Part shown: positions 35,515 through 48,400 of the stretch, one piece after another | How positions within the stretch are numbered: position 1 is the stretch's first letter | Layout: each line of letters opens with the position of its first letter | Origin: Phycomyces blakesleeanus NRRL 1555(-) | Lineage: Eukaryota > Mucoromycota > Mucoromycetes > Mucorales > Phycomycetaceae | DNA length: 64,000 nt | Assembly (NCBI RefSeq): GCF_001638985.1 | Contig: NW_017265135.1 | Span: forward strand, 1,045,223 to 1,109,222 | Direction of reading: 5' to 3' | Position numbers and translations under genes: made by a program | The notes under the pieces: generated by a model | Databases searched by the model: none | What the model saw: the letters and a program-made list of their open reading frames with translations, nothing else | Told to the model about the DNA's origin: nothing

Positions 35515-36368
35515 TATAGACAAAATAAGCTTAAAATGAGAATAAAAATAAAAACAGTAAGAGTCAGATAATAATAGTATTAATAATAATATTAATAATA
35601 TGGTGATCCTTCTCTTGCCCTATTTTAATTTCACGCCTGCTTACACTACCTTTCTCCCCACCCACACAATGGTTAACTTTCCGTGACGATGGCGTTACGC
35701 ATTCTACGTGACGCATAAAGTTCTCGAATTAAATGCCCGCGTATTAACAAAGCCGGCAATACAGCATCTTGTAATAATTCACATATAATTTATCAAGGCT
35801 ATAGTAGTATTTATTATTTTTCTTCAAGGAAGTCATCTTTAACCACTACTAAATCCATCTCAAATAGACGGTCAGTATGTGCAGAAAATTAACTTGATTG
35901 CTTGAGTCCGTCTTGATGGCTTTTAAAGGGATTTGGTCTGTCAACACCGAATGAATTAAATATCAAAGAAATGAAAATGTTTTTGGTTGATTCTTTTAAA
36001 GAACTTGCAATTATTAATAATTACATGTAATTACAATCAAATTGGCAGTCTAAGCAATCCAACAAAGAAGGATCCTATCCTTGATGCAATTTCCAATGAA
36101 TGAAAATAAGATTGATGCTTTAACCAAAGCCAATGTCTCCAAAAAGCACAAATAAATAAACAACCTTCAATCCACTTAGGTAGAGAAAGGTATATATTGG
36201 TATTTTATACTGATTTATTTATATTTTTTTATTTTTGCGTAGATCAACTCAAAATATTACTTGCATTACAGTGATCAAGCATATACCACTATAGGAAAAA
36301 AGGGGTCAATTTAAAGGTCGATTCTGAATTGACCCCTTTCCCCCTCCCCCCGTAATGTACTCTATTTT
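35515..36368. other. intergenic region between NPL4 promoter and ChaC 3' end
   Basis: There is no gene. A perfect 13-bp inverted repeat lies at 36299-36339 (listed separately). Confidence 0.65.
36299..36339. repeat. 13-bp perfect inverted repeat with 15-nt loop
   Basis: AAAGGGGTCAATT (36299-36311) pairs perfectly with AATTGACCCCTTT (36327-36339). It lies about 30 bp beyond the ChaC stop codon on the transcript side, so it would form a hairpin in that 3' UTR. It could equally be a relic of a small inverted-repeat element. Confidence 0.7.
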
Positions 36369-37587
36369 CTATGAGTCTTTTGAGGAGTTTTGTATAAGTT
36401 CTTTTACAAGTAATGCCAATTCTTCGATGTGTTCATCGCGGTGTTGTGGCGCAATTTCTCGTAGAGCATCAGCAAGCTCTAATAAATACTCTGCATTCCA
36501 GCCAGATGGACCTGTATACACATGGATTAATGGTCTTCTTCTTAGGAGAATAACGAAAGAAAATATAATCTACATGCAAGTCTATTCTACTCTAGATATT
36601 ACCATATGTGTCATGAATCTGTTGGGCGATCTCTTTTGCTGGTGCAAATCCAACATAGGCTTCGTTGTCTTCTGTGGCAATGTATACAAGAGCCTTCATG
36701 AAAAAGTTAGTTGTCGTATCTTTCTCTCTTTTATAACCAGCAGAAAAGCCAGCGCACCTTTTCTACTACGGGAACCTTGTCGTCTTTATCGGTGTAAACG
36801 TCTACAGAATGTACTGTATAGCCATTCTAACCAAATTGTTATAAAAAAAGCAAATTACCTCTAAGATTAACACATTGTTACAGTACAAAGAAATAAGTCT
36901 AAGTACATTTCTTACCTTTTCTCGGTGATCAAGGTAGGCGCGTGTTGTCTCTACATCGTCAGAAGGAATCTTGAATACAACACCCCATGTAATGCCATCA
37001 TGACCATGCTTTATATATGCATATATTATGATGATTAAAGAGAGTTTTATCCAAGTTGAAAATATTAATACAATAAATCATATCACTACAATGTAACGAT
37101 TATAACAACAACAATAAAAGATAGCCCTCCTTATATATGTATGTATGTATTTCTTATTCTTTTACCTCGTCTCCAGAGTTTTTCCATTGTTCATAGGGAA
37201 GTAAGGTCACCACACGGCCAGGTTTTTCTGGTGTTCCTCGATGATCTTCGCTGTGCTACTCTCTTGTTAGTATTCTTAATATACTATTTTTTATTCTTTT
37301 TTGGGAGTTCTACATAAGAAATACAAATTCAACGCACCTGCCAGAATCTTCTTACATAGCCCTTGATGTATCCAACGATTCTAATGAAGTTACATGTTAA
37401 TTGTTTGGTCCTCTCTTTTTCTCTCTCTTTCTGTGTGTGTGTAGAAATATATTTTTTAATATTGTATTTTATTCGATAAGAAGTCTACTCGCCTGGACTC
37501 GTACTGCGGTGGTGGTTTCCAGATAAGAGAACCATAGCCGAATACCCAGATACCACTGGAATCAGGATGGATTGTTTCTTGTGGCAT
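36369..37587 (-). CDS. ChaC-type glutathione-specific gamma-glutamylcyclotransferase
   Basis: The enzyme cleaves glutathione to 5-oxoproline and Cys-Gly in the cytosol. The start MPQETIHPDSSG at 37587 leads directly into the signature IWVFGYGSLIWKPPP (substrate-binding YGSL). RIVGYIKGYVRRFWQ, HSEDHRGTPEKPGRVVTLL and HGHDGITWGVVFKI follow, then YLDHREKNGY, whose Glu is the catalytic residue of the family, and FAPAKEIAQQIHDTYGPSG. About 208 residues in six or seven exons, the usual size for ChaC proteins. Exon 1 ends at AG before GCGAGT: only a GC-AG intron keeps the frame and gives the conserved RIVGYIKGY join. The stop is TAG at 36369-36371. Confidence 0.9.
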
Positions 37588-38628
37588 GATCAATCGATGA
37601 ACAACCAAGCTGGCTTCCTTCCTGAGTTTTAACCAGACAAGGGGGGAGGGAGTCAAGCATGTCAGATTGTTGCAGCAACAGACTCGCCGTGACTGTGAGT
37701 GGGTAGCCTGATGTGGGTGGGTACAGTGGATTAACCCGAAGACTTATTATACAAAAAGGATCGTTAGGGGCCAGGTATAATTATTAGACTTTGGATAACA
37801 AGCCACATGTAGGTGATTTTGTAAGAACCGAAACATTGGCTACCATCAAAAAATGTCGGTTTCCTAGGATTAGGGATCCAAAGAAGAGAATAAAAAAAAA
37901 GGGGGGGGTGGGGCGCTCTCCAAATATTATCAATAAAGATAAAAAAATATAATTTTCAAATTTATGCCTTGTAAGTACTTCTTCAGAGAATGACACATGT
38001 TTATATATGCATATATTTTAACAGCAAAAAAAGGAAACGAAAATAGTAGTAGGTCCGACTATGCGATTATCACACATAAAAGAAGAATAAGAAAACAAGG
38101 GTCCCCTTTCCCATTCGCATTCTTAATCTTTATTTCTGACAGTTTTTTGGGGGATAACTTTATTCTATTGATGTGTAATTCAATGAAACACACCCTTGAC
38201 ACATTTCAGGACTTATTGATCTAAAACAAGTTATTTCTGCGTGCGCATTTATTTGGTATATGTACGTGTACAATTGTTGATAACCTCAATCAACAGATCA
38301 AGTTACTGATTATAAGTAATGTCGCTTAATAATAACGATAATACCAATTATAACGTTAGAAGTAATACCAGCAGTAGCTGCGAATAAAATGTAATCTCAT
38401 TGAGTTCAACTTTTTGCTTTTAAATATATATATATAAGGTAAATTTGTGGAGGATATTGGGTGATATAAAGTAAAGTAAGGTGAGGTAAAGCTGCAAATA
38501 TCCAGGGAAATATTTCAAGGTAAACGGTTTACACAAAAAGTTGTCTAAAAGTAATAAGAAAATTAAAAAAAGAAAAATAGATTATGGTAAAAGAAAGAAC
38601 AAAAGGGTAAAAAGAAATATCACTAAAT
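37588..38628. other. intergenic region
   Basis: There is no supported gene. It holds a G-run (37900-37907) and AT-rich sequence. The frames at 37784-37996 and 37997-38224 lack recognisable features. Confidence 0.6.
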
Positions 38629-41510
38629 TTACAGACCAACCACTGTCATAAGAAGATAACCTATAGTAGTAACACAAATCATAGCAAATACACTAGAAGG
38701 AATGCCATTGCGAACAAAGTCCTTGGTAGTCAAGTAAGGTTGACCCAGTTCATTTTCTTGAGCAATGGCATTCATGTTGGGGAAACCGGATACAGGTAGG
38801 CCCATGGCAGCTGAACACATGAAGGCAGTTCCCTACAATCCCAAGCAACAACGTAGTTGTACAGATCAGTACCACAATATCGTACAATCACACAATCGCA
38901 CAATGTCCCTTTGTGTACATACCATCACCAGCATGCTGGGTCTTGGGTCATCCATTCTGGCACCCACTTCGGCAACAATAGGTAAAACAATCAGAGCAGC
39001 CACAGTATGGCTAATAAATGTAGCAATCACGAGAACCAGGCAGCTAAAGGTAAACAGAACCTGGAAAGCATTCATGTCAACAACCAAGGCTTCGATCTGA
39101 ACAGCAATTGCCTGTAGCAATCCAGAGCTTTCGACAGCCTTTCCGAGTGCAATTCCACCCATGGCCAGCATAATAACATTCCACAAAAAGTTGTTAAAGT
39201 CGTCTTTGGTCAAAAGGCCAGTACCAAAGAAAGCGATCAAAGGCAATATAGCAATGATACCCATGTCACCAAAGATCTCTTGGTAGGTGTGTGCAAGACA
39301 CCAGAGGATGATCGTGATCAGGGTAACTAGGCAAACATATATCTGGGTGGAATTGATAGGATCGTTTGAGGCACGAATGGCGTGAATATGAGGTGTTTGC
39401 TTCTCGGGCTCATAACTCCAGACGAGGAACATCCAGACGATGATATTGCCAATGATCGAAAGGGGAATTGCGACTGCAAACCAGACTCCCCAAGAGGGTG
39501 CTGGGTTCATGTTCTGGATGGCAATAATGTTCTGAGGAGATGAAATGGGTGAAGTCATACCACCCAAGTTTGAAGCCAAGGCAATTCCAATTATAAGACA
39601 TGGTCCAAAACGAGAATCGACTGGCAAAGTACGTAAAATAGGCTATATATGAATGTGAGTATCTCTTCATTTGATCCGTTTTAAGAAAAAAAAAGCAGGC
39701 AGTAAAGTTTGTATAGTTTTGATATACCTGAATCAAGGAGAAGCAAAGGACGGGTGCGGCCACATTACTGATCCACATACTGGCAATGGTTGCAACCAAC
39801 ATGTTGACCAGTAAAACTCGGTTTGGACGTGTGCCTGCTTTGGACAAGACAAATGTCGCCATAGCTTTGGCAATGCCAAACTTACTTAATGCACCTGCAA
39901 TTGCAAATCCACCCAACAGAAGCATAATTACGGGTGAGAACATGCTGGCAAACACACGTTTGGTTGCATCCGGAGCACTGAGACGCGTAAAGTTTCCATC
40001 TTCAGAGCGCATTACACGCAGGGTGACAACCAATACTGGAACCAAGAGAGCAGTAGCAAACAAGGGCATCACCTAAAATTATAAGTATAACATAATAATG
40101 TTATTATTTTCTGAAGGGAAGAACAGGGGAAATGTTTTTGCTTGTTTGTTTGATTTATAGTTCAGTCGAGTTTTCTTTAGCTTGGCTTAGTTTTTGCCGA
40201 CTATTTTTTTTGTATGTGTGCATATGTATATATACACATATATACATATATGTCTTTGATATTTGCGCGCAAGTCTAATTAGATGATTTAAGCTTTGACT
40301 TACTTCTCCAGCCCAAAGAATACTGGCAAATACAAGTATGGCAAAGCATCTGTTCTGTTCAATGTGCGCAAATATTTCGACCTGTAATAGTATAACGAAT
40401 ACCAAGATACTGGCTACCAAGAAGAAAGTATGGATAGCTTGTTCGCGATCGATCTTGAGACTGCCACAAGGGGTCTTGATCTGCATCATATCGGATTCTC
40501 CTACGCCGACAGTCTGGACCTTGCGCTCCTGCCCGACCATGTCACGCCAGACGGTATTGCGTTCCCAGACAATATGTTCACGCAAATGAGCCTTTAGTTC
40601 ATCGATGGCTTGGTCAAGGTTGTTGTTGGTTTCCAAAAAAGCATAGGCTCGCTCAGTTTGCTGGATTCGTTCATTCAACCGGGATTTTGTGGCGCTCTTG
40701 AAAGGATATGCCTGGCTGACGTGACTGGCGGTGTAGTCTCGCTTGAGGTTGCTGTTGGTAATCTTGTCGTACTTCTTTAGGATTTTTGCAAAAGCCGTCA
40801 GATTGAGAGCTACAAAGGACTTTAATTCGGACAACAAAACAAATAGATCGATTGTTCGCTTCCGGAGTTCGGATGTTGCATCTGGACTGATTTTGTTGTT
40901 TGACCAGCCAGTTGTACCTCCTCCACCTCCACCTCCACCACCTCCGGGTTCAATCCCTGCTTCGTGATCGCAGTAAGTATCTGTCAAGTTTTGAGAAATG
41001 ATGTTTGCTGGAAGAGAGTCTCCATCCAGGTTTGATTCTCGTCGAGGGAAATCAGCCCGATGATGGGGGTGAGGGGTATCTCCAAGAGTGATTTCTTCAT
41101 CCTGGTGCGACGGGCGACGAGAGCTATCAAGAGATTCAATCTCAAGTACAAGTTGGTCCAGTTCGTCGTAGAGTTCTGTTTCCTTTTTGGCATAAAATTT
41201 AACAATTTTGTCGAGAGATTTGTCTAGTGCAGCTGCAAACACGGAATTGCTGTCCTGAATCTGATCCCTCATGAGGGCTGTTTGTTCACTGGGAGCATAT
41301 TCTAGATCTTGGGAGTGTTCATGAGTACCATTGACTCTGTCTTTTTCGATGGAATAGATAAGTTTCTTGAGATTAGAGTATCTATAAAAAGAAAAGAAAA
41401 TTTTACAGGTTTGTATGTATGTATGTATGTATATTATATTTGACTTACGGTAAATAATGGTCTGCCCAATCAGGGACAGCGTTAAACTGAATCTGATGCG
41501 AGAACTTCAT
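38629..41510 (-). CDS. SPX domain plus SLC13-type phosphate transporter (Pho87/Pho90/Pho91 family)
   Basis: Low-affinity phosphate carrier of the plasma membrane or vacuole. The start at 41510 (MKFSHQIQFNAVPDWADHYL) is a classic SPX beginning. YSNLKKLIYSIE and the later KFYAKKETELYDEL and FAKILKKYDKI complete the SPX domain, which senses inositol pyrophosphates. A Gly run (about 40919-40945) lies in the linker. The divalent-anion/sodium symporter part follows with about 12 membrane segments: VMPLFATALLVPVLVV, MLLLGGFAIAGALSKFGIA, ISNVAAPVLCFSLIQ, NLGGMTSPISSPQN, and MGLPVSGFPNMNA near the end. Introns lie at about 41383-41446, 40074-40302, 39640-39730 and 38834-38922, and coding length is about 800 residues. 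Sequence does not decide between plasma membrane and vacuole. Confidence 0.9.
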
Positions 41511-43675
41511 GACTCAGAAACAGTCTGATATTGATAAAGAATTAAATCGAATGAAAGAGAAAGAGGGAGAGGAAGTGGTTTTGGAATGGAAAGAAATAAA
41601 TAAAAAAGAGGCGTTCAATTGCATTGGTCCTGTCGCGAGAACTGTGTCACAAACCCGGTCGTCATGCCCGTTTAAACAGTGAAAAGTTCTCTGGTCTAAT
41701 CTTTCGATACATTTTGTGCTGCCAATGAATTCAGGGATCCGGGAAACGTGCATAGCCTGTTGACAGGGCAGGGGAGCCAAAAAAAATAATCCAAAAATAA
41801 AGGGGTGGTGTGGTGAGGGGAGGTGCCCTTGCGCAAAAGTCCACAAGGGCTTATTTTTTTATTTTATTTTTACTTTTTATTTTAGAATGTGTGACCTCAT
41901 AGAGACAGCCAAAAAGATGTGTGATTGTATTGTTATTTAAAGACAAGCAATAATCTGTATAGCTTATTTTAGATAGGTCGGGTAATCTTGGAGGTGTATT
42001 GTACACCAATATTGGCTCTTACGTTACAGAATGAATGCTATGTATATATCTTCTTCACTCTATATATGGAAAGTATTTTCTACAGTGATAGATACACATT
42101 TCACAAACATAGACGAAAACAGAGAATGGGATGGCCTGGGGGCGTAGAATTGAGCGGGTTAATGTGACTTTGGTGATGGCAGGTATTGTTTCCCTTGTGA
42201 CAAATCTCAACATCAGTTTCTCTTTTGGGTGAATAATATGTACAACCGATCGCACATAATTCGGTGCGATTACCTGTCCGAAGCCCGGTTTACACTTGTC
42301 CCCTACTATGATAATAAGTAATCCTGCCATTTTATTAAATTGCTCCAATTAACTGTTGTACTTATTTTTATTATAATCATAAAGAAACAACTTGATTCTT
42401 AAGAGTAATAATCAATAGCCTTGCCATTATTTCATATATTATACTTATAAAGTATTAATAAAGAAATCTAAAAGAGCATATTACAATAATGTCGCTTACA
42501 TCTCTTCTCCAGCAGAATCAAAGGGATTCTGCTAAGCTATACAACAGATCGTATACAAATTTACAGCCCAATTGTCTATTTACCCCACAGGCCCAGTACT
42601 GAACCGATGCTTCGACTTGATATATTGTTAGGAGGCTTCCTTTTGTTCGATACTTTTAGAAAATGGATAGGTCCCGAAACTCTGTTGTGCTGTTTCCAGA
42701 ATCGAAAAAGGTAGCCCACCTCACGTAGATGCCCGAATATCCTATCTCATTTCTTTCTGTGGGTGACATCCATGCATTCGGTCTGATTGGTCGTCCTGTC
42801 GATGCAGAAAAATTGTCTGAATAGTTGTCTGGTTACTATTTATATCTAGGTATAGATTTTGTAGTTACATATGTCATTAAAAAAAACTGGGATGGCTCTT
42901 TGTAAGAAAACATTTTCTGGTTCACACACAGCTTAGCAGTGTAGCATGAATTGCGTTTTTGAACGCAAGAAAATCTGGACCACTGAACAATATCAGGTTG
43001 AAGAATAGATTGGCTTTATACTTAGCCCGAAACAGCATGTTATCTTGCAAAATAATCTTGCGCATATTTTGTGATAATCAGTTAACACTGATAAAATATT
43101 AAAGCCCTTTAAATACACATTGATTTTCTTTTCTCGATGGTCTAAGCCTTTCTGATATTAACAAGTCGTTCATTATCTTGTGTGTATAAAGGCACTTTTA
43201 TAATTATCCATTATATTGTTCGACAAGAGGGATTTGTATAAACAATAGTAGAACTTATTTATTAAATGATTGGCAAAAATAAAGTAATGTCTGCCAAATC
43301 CATAATCTATGACTCTCGTGACAGCTGCCTCACTCTAGCCTGATTTAATGAATTCCTTTATTATTAAAACCGACCTGTTTCCGTTATAAAGTGGTGGAAT
43401 AAAAAGTTAAGCACATCTGTGAGCGACACCGACTACACAATACATGTGGTGTTTTACGCTCAATTTTTTTTTTTAAAAAAACCCTTAGAATTGTCTTGGG
43501 ATCGTATATGAGACAGGGCCAAAAATTAAGCAGAGAATTGTGACTCCGGCTGTTGATACTCTTGCTCAGTCTTGAGTGAGTGGGTTTTGAGTAAAAAGTT
43601 TATGTGGCATTGTCACCCTCGCTTAAACACACACACATATATATAAATTTTTATTCGTTTATAAAGAATTTGTTC
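41511..43675. other. 2.2-kb intergenic region
   Basis: This lies upstream of the phosphate transporter (minus) and of the Naa38-like gene (plus). The open frame at 42055-42348 (minus, 97 codons) starts near GLLIIIVGDKCKPGFGQV and reads like protein, but I do not recognise it. A T/A palindrome lies at about 43465-43480. No other gene is supported. Confidence 0.5.
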
Positions 43676-44050
43676 ATGGTGGCCGATACCGAGAATATCC
43701 AGAGATTGCGCACCTACTTGAATTTTAAGACACGTATACAGATTAGCGATGGCAGAACGTTTATAGGCGTGTTTATGTGTGTCGACAAGGACAAGAATAT
43801 TATCCTTGCTCATGCAGAGGAATTCAGAGGAGGTGATTGCAATATCATTTTAGATTCAATTCAATATCATATTTACTCGTTCAAATGTGGACTTTTTTTT
43901 GGACTTTATTTTTCTTTCTTTAAATATATATATATTGCATATTATTATCTTTTAGATGAAAAACGTCTTGTAGGATTAGTGATGATCCCAGGAAAGCATC
44001 TTGTCAAGGTGGAAGCAGAAAACATGAATGCTGATGATCTTTACTCTTGA
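43676..44050 (+). CDS. Naa38/LSMD1-like Sm-fold subunit of the NatC N-terminal acetyltransferase
   Basis: Exons 43676-43832 and 43956-44050 join in phase to 83 residues; the intron (43833-43955) is AT-rich and GT-AG. The Sm fold is clear: LRTYLNFKTRIQISDGRTFIG (Sm1, written here in part), FMCVDKDKNIILAHAEEF, and RLVGLVMIPGKHLVKVE (Sm2). The wording SDGR-TFIG-D-KNIIL and GLVMIPGKH fits LSMD1/Naa38, the small NatC subunit, better than Lsm8 or Lsm2. With Naa30 and Naa35 it acetylates N-terminal Met-hydrophobic starts on ribosomes. The open frame reads through the intron, so an uncorrected model would be 41 residues too long. An AATAAAG signal follows the stop. Confidence 0.85.
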   Translation: MVADTENIQRLRTYLNFKTRIQISDGRTFIGVFMCVDKDKNIILAHAEEFRGGDCNIILDSIQYHIYSFKCGLFFGLYFSFFKYIYIAYYYLLDEKRLVGLVMIPGKHLVKVEAENMNADDLYS

Positions 44051-44364
44051 GACAAACGAAATAAAGAAGAAGAAAAAAAAATCAAGTAAATACTCCTTTA
44101 TTAATTTTACATAGCCCATCTCTGTTTTTGTTTTTTGTTCTTCTCTTCTTTATTGTTTTAAAGTAATGCATATACCCTCTTCTCCATTATTAAACAATTC
44201 TGTCTTTTATATATAATTTTTTTAGTAAAGAAAATATAGCCACACTGTACACACACACCTATATATGTGTAGAGTTAGACGTAGAGGAAGAGGAAGAGGA
44301 AGATGAAGATGAAGATGTAGAGGTAGAGAAAGATATATATGTATAGCAATATTATACATATTAT
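44051..44364. other. short convergent intergenic region
   Basis: This separates the 3' ends of the Naa38-like gene and the RGG/DPW gene. It holds a purine-rich GAAGA repeat at about 44281-44325 and no gene. Confidence 0.7.
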
Positions 44365-44877
44365 TTATGAAGATGAATTCTTCAAGTCTTCCCATGGATC
44401 ACTCACAAATGAAGGTGAATAGAATGCCCGGTATTGTCTTTCCAGTGTCTCTGGAGAAAAATCAACAATAGTAAAATCCTTCAATATCATAAAAATATAT
44501 ATATATATTTGTATATGATAAGTAAAGCCGTCTGTTGTGCCCCAAATAGACTACCTTTAATTCATTCACTTTTTTATACTTATTGCTAATATGTTTGTAC
44601 TTGCCTGCTTTTGACGAGAAGTGTGGCTGTTAAATCTATAACCACCACCGCCGCCGCCACGTCCTAGATTACGATTATCGCCACGTCCTCGGCCACGGCC
44701 ACCACGTCCTCTATTGTAATTCTGTGATCTATTCTGTCCGTAATTACCACCATAGTTGGGATTGCCACCTTGGGATCCTTCATATGAACCATTCATGGTA
44801 TTATTGTGTGATCTGTCACCCTGGTAACCTTGCCATTGACTTGCTGCTCCCATTCCATTCGAATAATTGGCTGACAT
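44365..44877 (-). CDS. RGG-rich protein with C-terminal DPW motif, two exons
   Basis: Exon 1 starts at 44877 (MSANYSNGMGAASQWQGY) and is rich in Gly, Asn, Ser and Tyr, with RGG-type repeats (RGRGGRGRGRGD) typical of RNA-binding, arginine-methylated proteins. Exon 2 (about 44478-44365) encodes DFTIVDFSPETLERQYRAF followed by a YSPSFVSDPWEDL ending. The two exons join in frame only through a GC donor (CAG before GCAAGT) and an AAG acceptor. The total is about 134 residues. The tail recalls the DPW-containing C-terminus of metazoan MPLKIP/TTDN1, but the match is short. I would call it a conserved RGG protein of unknown role. An alternative start three codons upstream (44886) exists. Confidence 0.66.
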
Positions 44878-45497
44878 GATAAACAAGATTAAGAGATCTT
44901 TGTTTTTTATTTTATTTTATTTTATTTTGTTTTTATTTTTATTTATTTATTAAAACAAGAAATGGTCTTATTGTTCGGTCCTCAAATTAAAATACTCTTT
45001 GAAGAAAAGAGGAAGAGAGAAATAAGAGAGCCTTTATTACTATTATTATTATTATGTAGCTCTATTGCTTCATAGAGGATGAGGGACAGCAAGCCAAAAT
45101 ACAGGTGCCATAAAGAAGTGGTTGTAATAATGGCATCCTTAAAATGGGTTTTATATAAACACATTACAATTTTCTTTTAAACTAAATAATATACAACCGT
45201 ATAAAGCGCCTGTGTGTGTGTGTGTAGGACAAGACTGTGGATATATATATAAATGCATACAGATTTGTAAATGTTTGTGTACAAAAAAACGAGGCAAGAT
45301 GTTTATGATTATTGCCTCGATTTGGAAATGTTTTTCTTTTGACTTGTTTCGAAAGACAAAACGTATTAGTTTTTATGCCTTTCTTCCCTTCACAGTAAAC
45401 TTTGCCTATTCTACACCACACTACCAGAGAACCTTGTTAATTCCTACCGATTTATCCTAGCCTTTGTTTTTTCTGTTTGTTGCTGATATCAAAGAAC
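44878..45497. other. divergent intergenic region
   Basis: This lies upstream of the RGG/DPW gene (minus) and of the CUE-like gene (plus). It contains TTTTA repeats (44910-44950). The frames at 45182-45460 show no protein signature. Confidence 0.6.
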
Positions 45498-48400
45498 ATG
45501 ACAAGAAGAACTATTTTATCTGATTATAATAATCAAGGTAAATTACATACATATATATATATATAAGCGATATTTGGTTTGGGGTATTCTTTAATTAAGC
45601 CTTTTGGTTATAACACCCTGCTTTTTTTCCATTTTAACTTTATTCTCTATAGAAATGATGCGAGATCTTATCGATGATATTAATGACTATATAGGAGGTT
45701 TGTTATTATTCTTATTTTATTCAATTAGATCAAGTTATATATATATATTGACAGAAAGTTTTGATACACCACAAAATCTAGAAAAACCCATCATGAAAAC
45801 AAATGATTTCAATCCATCTATTCCAGAACCACCCAATAGTATCAGCGTGGATACACCCAGTAGGGAAGCCTTGATGTCTGACATAGCCAAATCACTTGAT
45901 CCATTGGATTTTGAACGTCCTCTTTTAGTTGAATCAGATAGCGAAGATGAAGATGAAGACGTTCATGACGAAGGATTTGATCATAAACGGAACGGTCATA
46001 GCAATATGAAAGGAAACGTTGCAAATAACAAAGCATATCCCAAGTTAGAAGAGGAAGACAAAGACAAAGCCGATTTTAATGACGAAGAGCAAGAACAAGA
46101 AGAAGATGATGATGAAGAAGAAGAGCGTTATGCTCATCGGTGAGCATCAATTTGATATTTGTATCTTTAGAAACTAATAAATTAATGCAATCAACAGTCG
46201 GTTTCCTTCACGTCTCCCGCCACCCACTGCTTCTTCTGCACGTAGCAACTCGGTCGAAAGGCCATCAGTTAATATATGTCACAAATGTAAAAAAGAAGAA
46301 CCTGTTAAACCAAAGCCCTCCAATTCCCTCCGCCCAGAATACACTTGTAAAGATTGTAAGAAGGGTAGTAGACGAAGATCTTTGAGTGCAACAGGTCTAC
46401 GAATACTTGAATTTGCTGGCCGTGTAAAGCAAACTCTATTAGCACCTATTAAGACAATCGAGAGACGCAGGAGCATGCCTTCAATCGAAGTTTACACCAA
46501 GGACGGAAAGGATCTTTTACACAAAAGTATTCCTTCTCCAATCACACCAACAGGAAATTATACCATCCCCATTGTTGACAGACGATCTTTAATATCCCCA
46601 AGACAGGAAGATAAGCCTACAACTTTTTACAGCGAACCAGAGCAAACAACGAATAAAAGACCAGAGGGAAGAAAAGAAACAAATCAGGGATGGACACCCA
46701 GAAACCGGAGACCTTCAGAAAAGTTAAAGTATAATAGTGAAGCACAATCAAGTTTTCAATACCAGGAGCAAGAACAATGGCCAGATACAGCTACAGCTAC
46801 AGTTACAGAAACCAATGGTCGTAGCTCTAGTCCGTTAGAGTACCCAAGTGAAGAAGTCGAGGATCAAAACCAGGAGGAATACAAAGAAGAGGAAGAAGAA
46901 GAAGTCTATTATCAAGACCAAGAACAGGATCGCTTAAACCAATACAGCGATGACGAATATTACGATAATCCAGGGGATTACAATGGTTCGCCATACCAAG
47001 ATCAAGAATATATTATGGTAGGAGCTCCTAGTGAAATGGTATATTCTGCAAGTCCTTCAGGTACTCAGACCTGTCTTACACCTGCAAATCGTAACGGAGG
47101 AGAGCACACGCCATTAAGAACAATGGATTTAGATGAGTTGAATTCTCGTATAGATCGTATAATTGCTTACGGTAAAGAGCCCTCTTCTTCATTTCTCTTT
47201 TTTTTCTCCAAACCCTAAACCAACTAGTTCAGGCTAATTTTAATTAAATTTACAGAGCATGCCTATTACAGCTGTATTGCAGCAAAAACCTATCTTACTC
47301 CTTGGGTTAAGAAGCAGTACAGTAAAGGTCCTCCCGATGCAATGTTTGGTAAAATATCATTTATATGTATATGTATATATACTAAATATAACTGTACTAA
47401 TCAGATATAATATCATCTCATAAAAAAACTTACAAGACTATACGCCTCCTCCAAAAAGATCTACTAGCAGAATATTTGGTCTTTTTAAGCGTTCAAGCAG
47501 TAGAAATCTAAGTCAATCAAACGTTGGAGATTTATCAAATCCTTTGACAAAGAGTATGCTTTCGTTATCAAGCCATATATCTTCATCTCAGATACCAATA
47601 TCAACCATTACCACAAGTCAGCCCAACTGTCTAATTGAGGATCAACGCCGTACCTCCACTCTAGATTTTCTTAGCGGCGACGAAGATTTTGATGAAGGAG
47701 ATAACTCCCTGCAGATAGTTAAGCCAAAGAAGTCGGGGTTATCATTACGATCGTCTTCTATATCGCCTTCCAGAGAGAGTAATTACTCTCGTACATCAAT
47801 TAGTAGTATAAGCCCTATGGAGGAGCCAGTTTCTATCCTCAAGAAAAAACCCTCGCAATCCAAAGTATATCAAACTCCCAGTACACGCTCCTCCACATTT
47901 TTTGATCCGAGCCGCGAAGTTTATGACGAAGATCCCGTACTAGATAATCCATACGAAAGCATCTACGAGCCGCAGATTCCACCTCAAAGGCGCTCTTCTT
48001 ACATATCCGCGGCTCCGTCTTACCACAGCTCACCGCTGGATGACAGACATAGTATGATCGACCATGATAATTTTCAAGAACCATATTCGGCTTCTAAACG
48101 AAGAGTGAAATCAACCCCTCCTGTCAAACAGTATACCTCCCGGCCTTTGTCTTACACCGAAAGTTCACCTGTACCATTTCCCACTAGGTCTAGTAAATAC
48201 GTATCGGCTGTTTCTTCAAGCACAAGCCTTCATAGAGATTATCAGTCCCCCCAAGGCTGGACACCAACACGTTCCCCATCATTCCAAAGCTCATATGACT
48301 ATAGCCACAAGCCGGCATACAATGAGCAGAGTAGTTATTCTTATCATAGCCACCGTCCTACACCAGAACCTGTCTATGAGCCTCAGCACTATCAACACAC

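Noticed and set aside
42055..42348. 97-codon open frame as a gene
   Set aside because: It has no recognised motif or homologue, and no splice or promoter support. It is kept only as a note in the intergenic entry.
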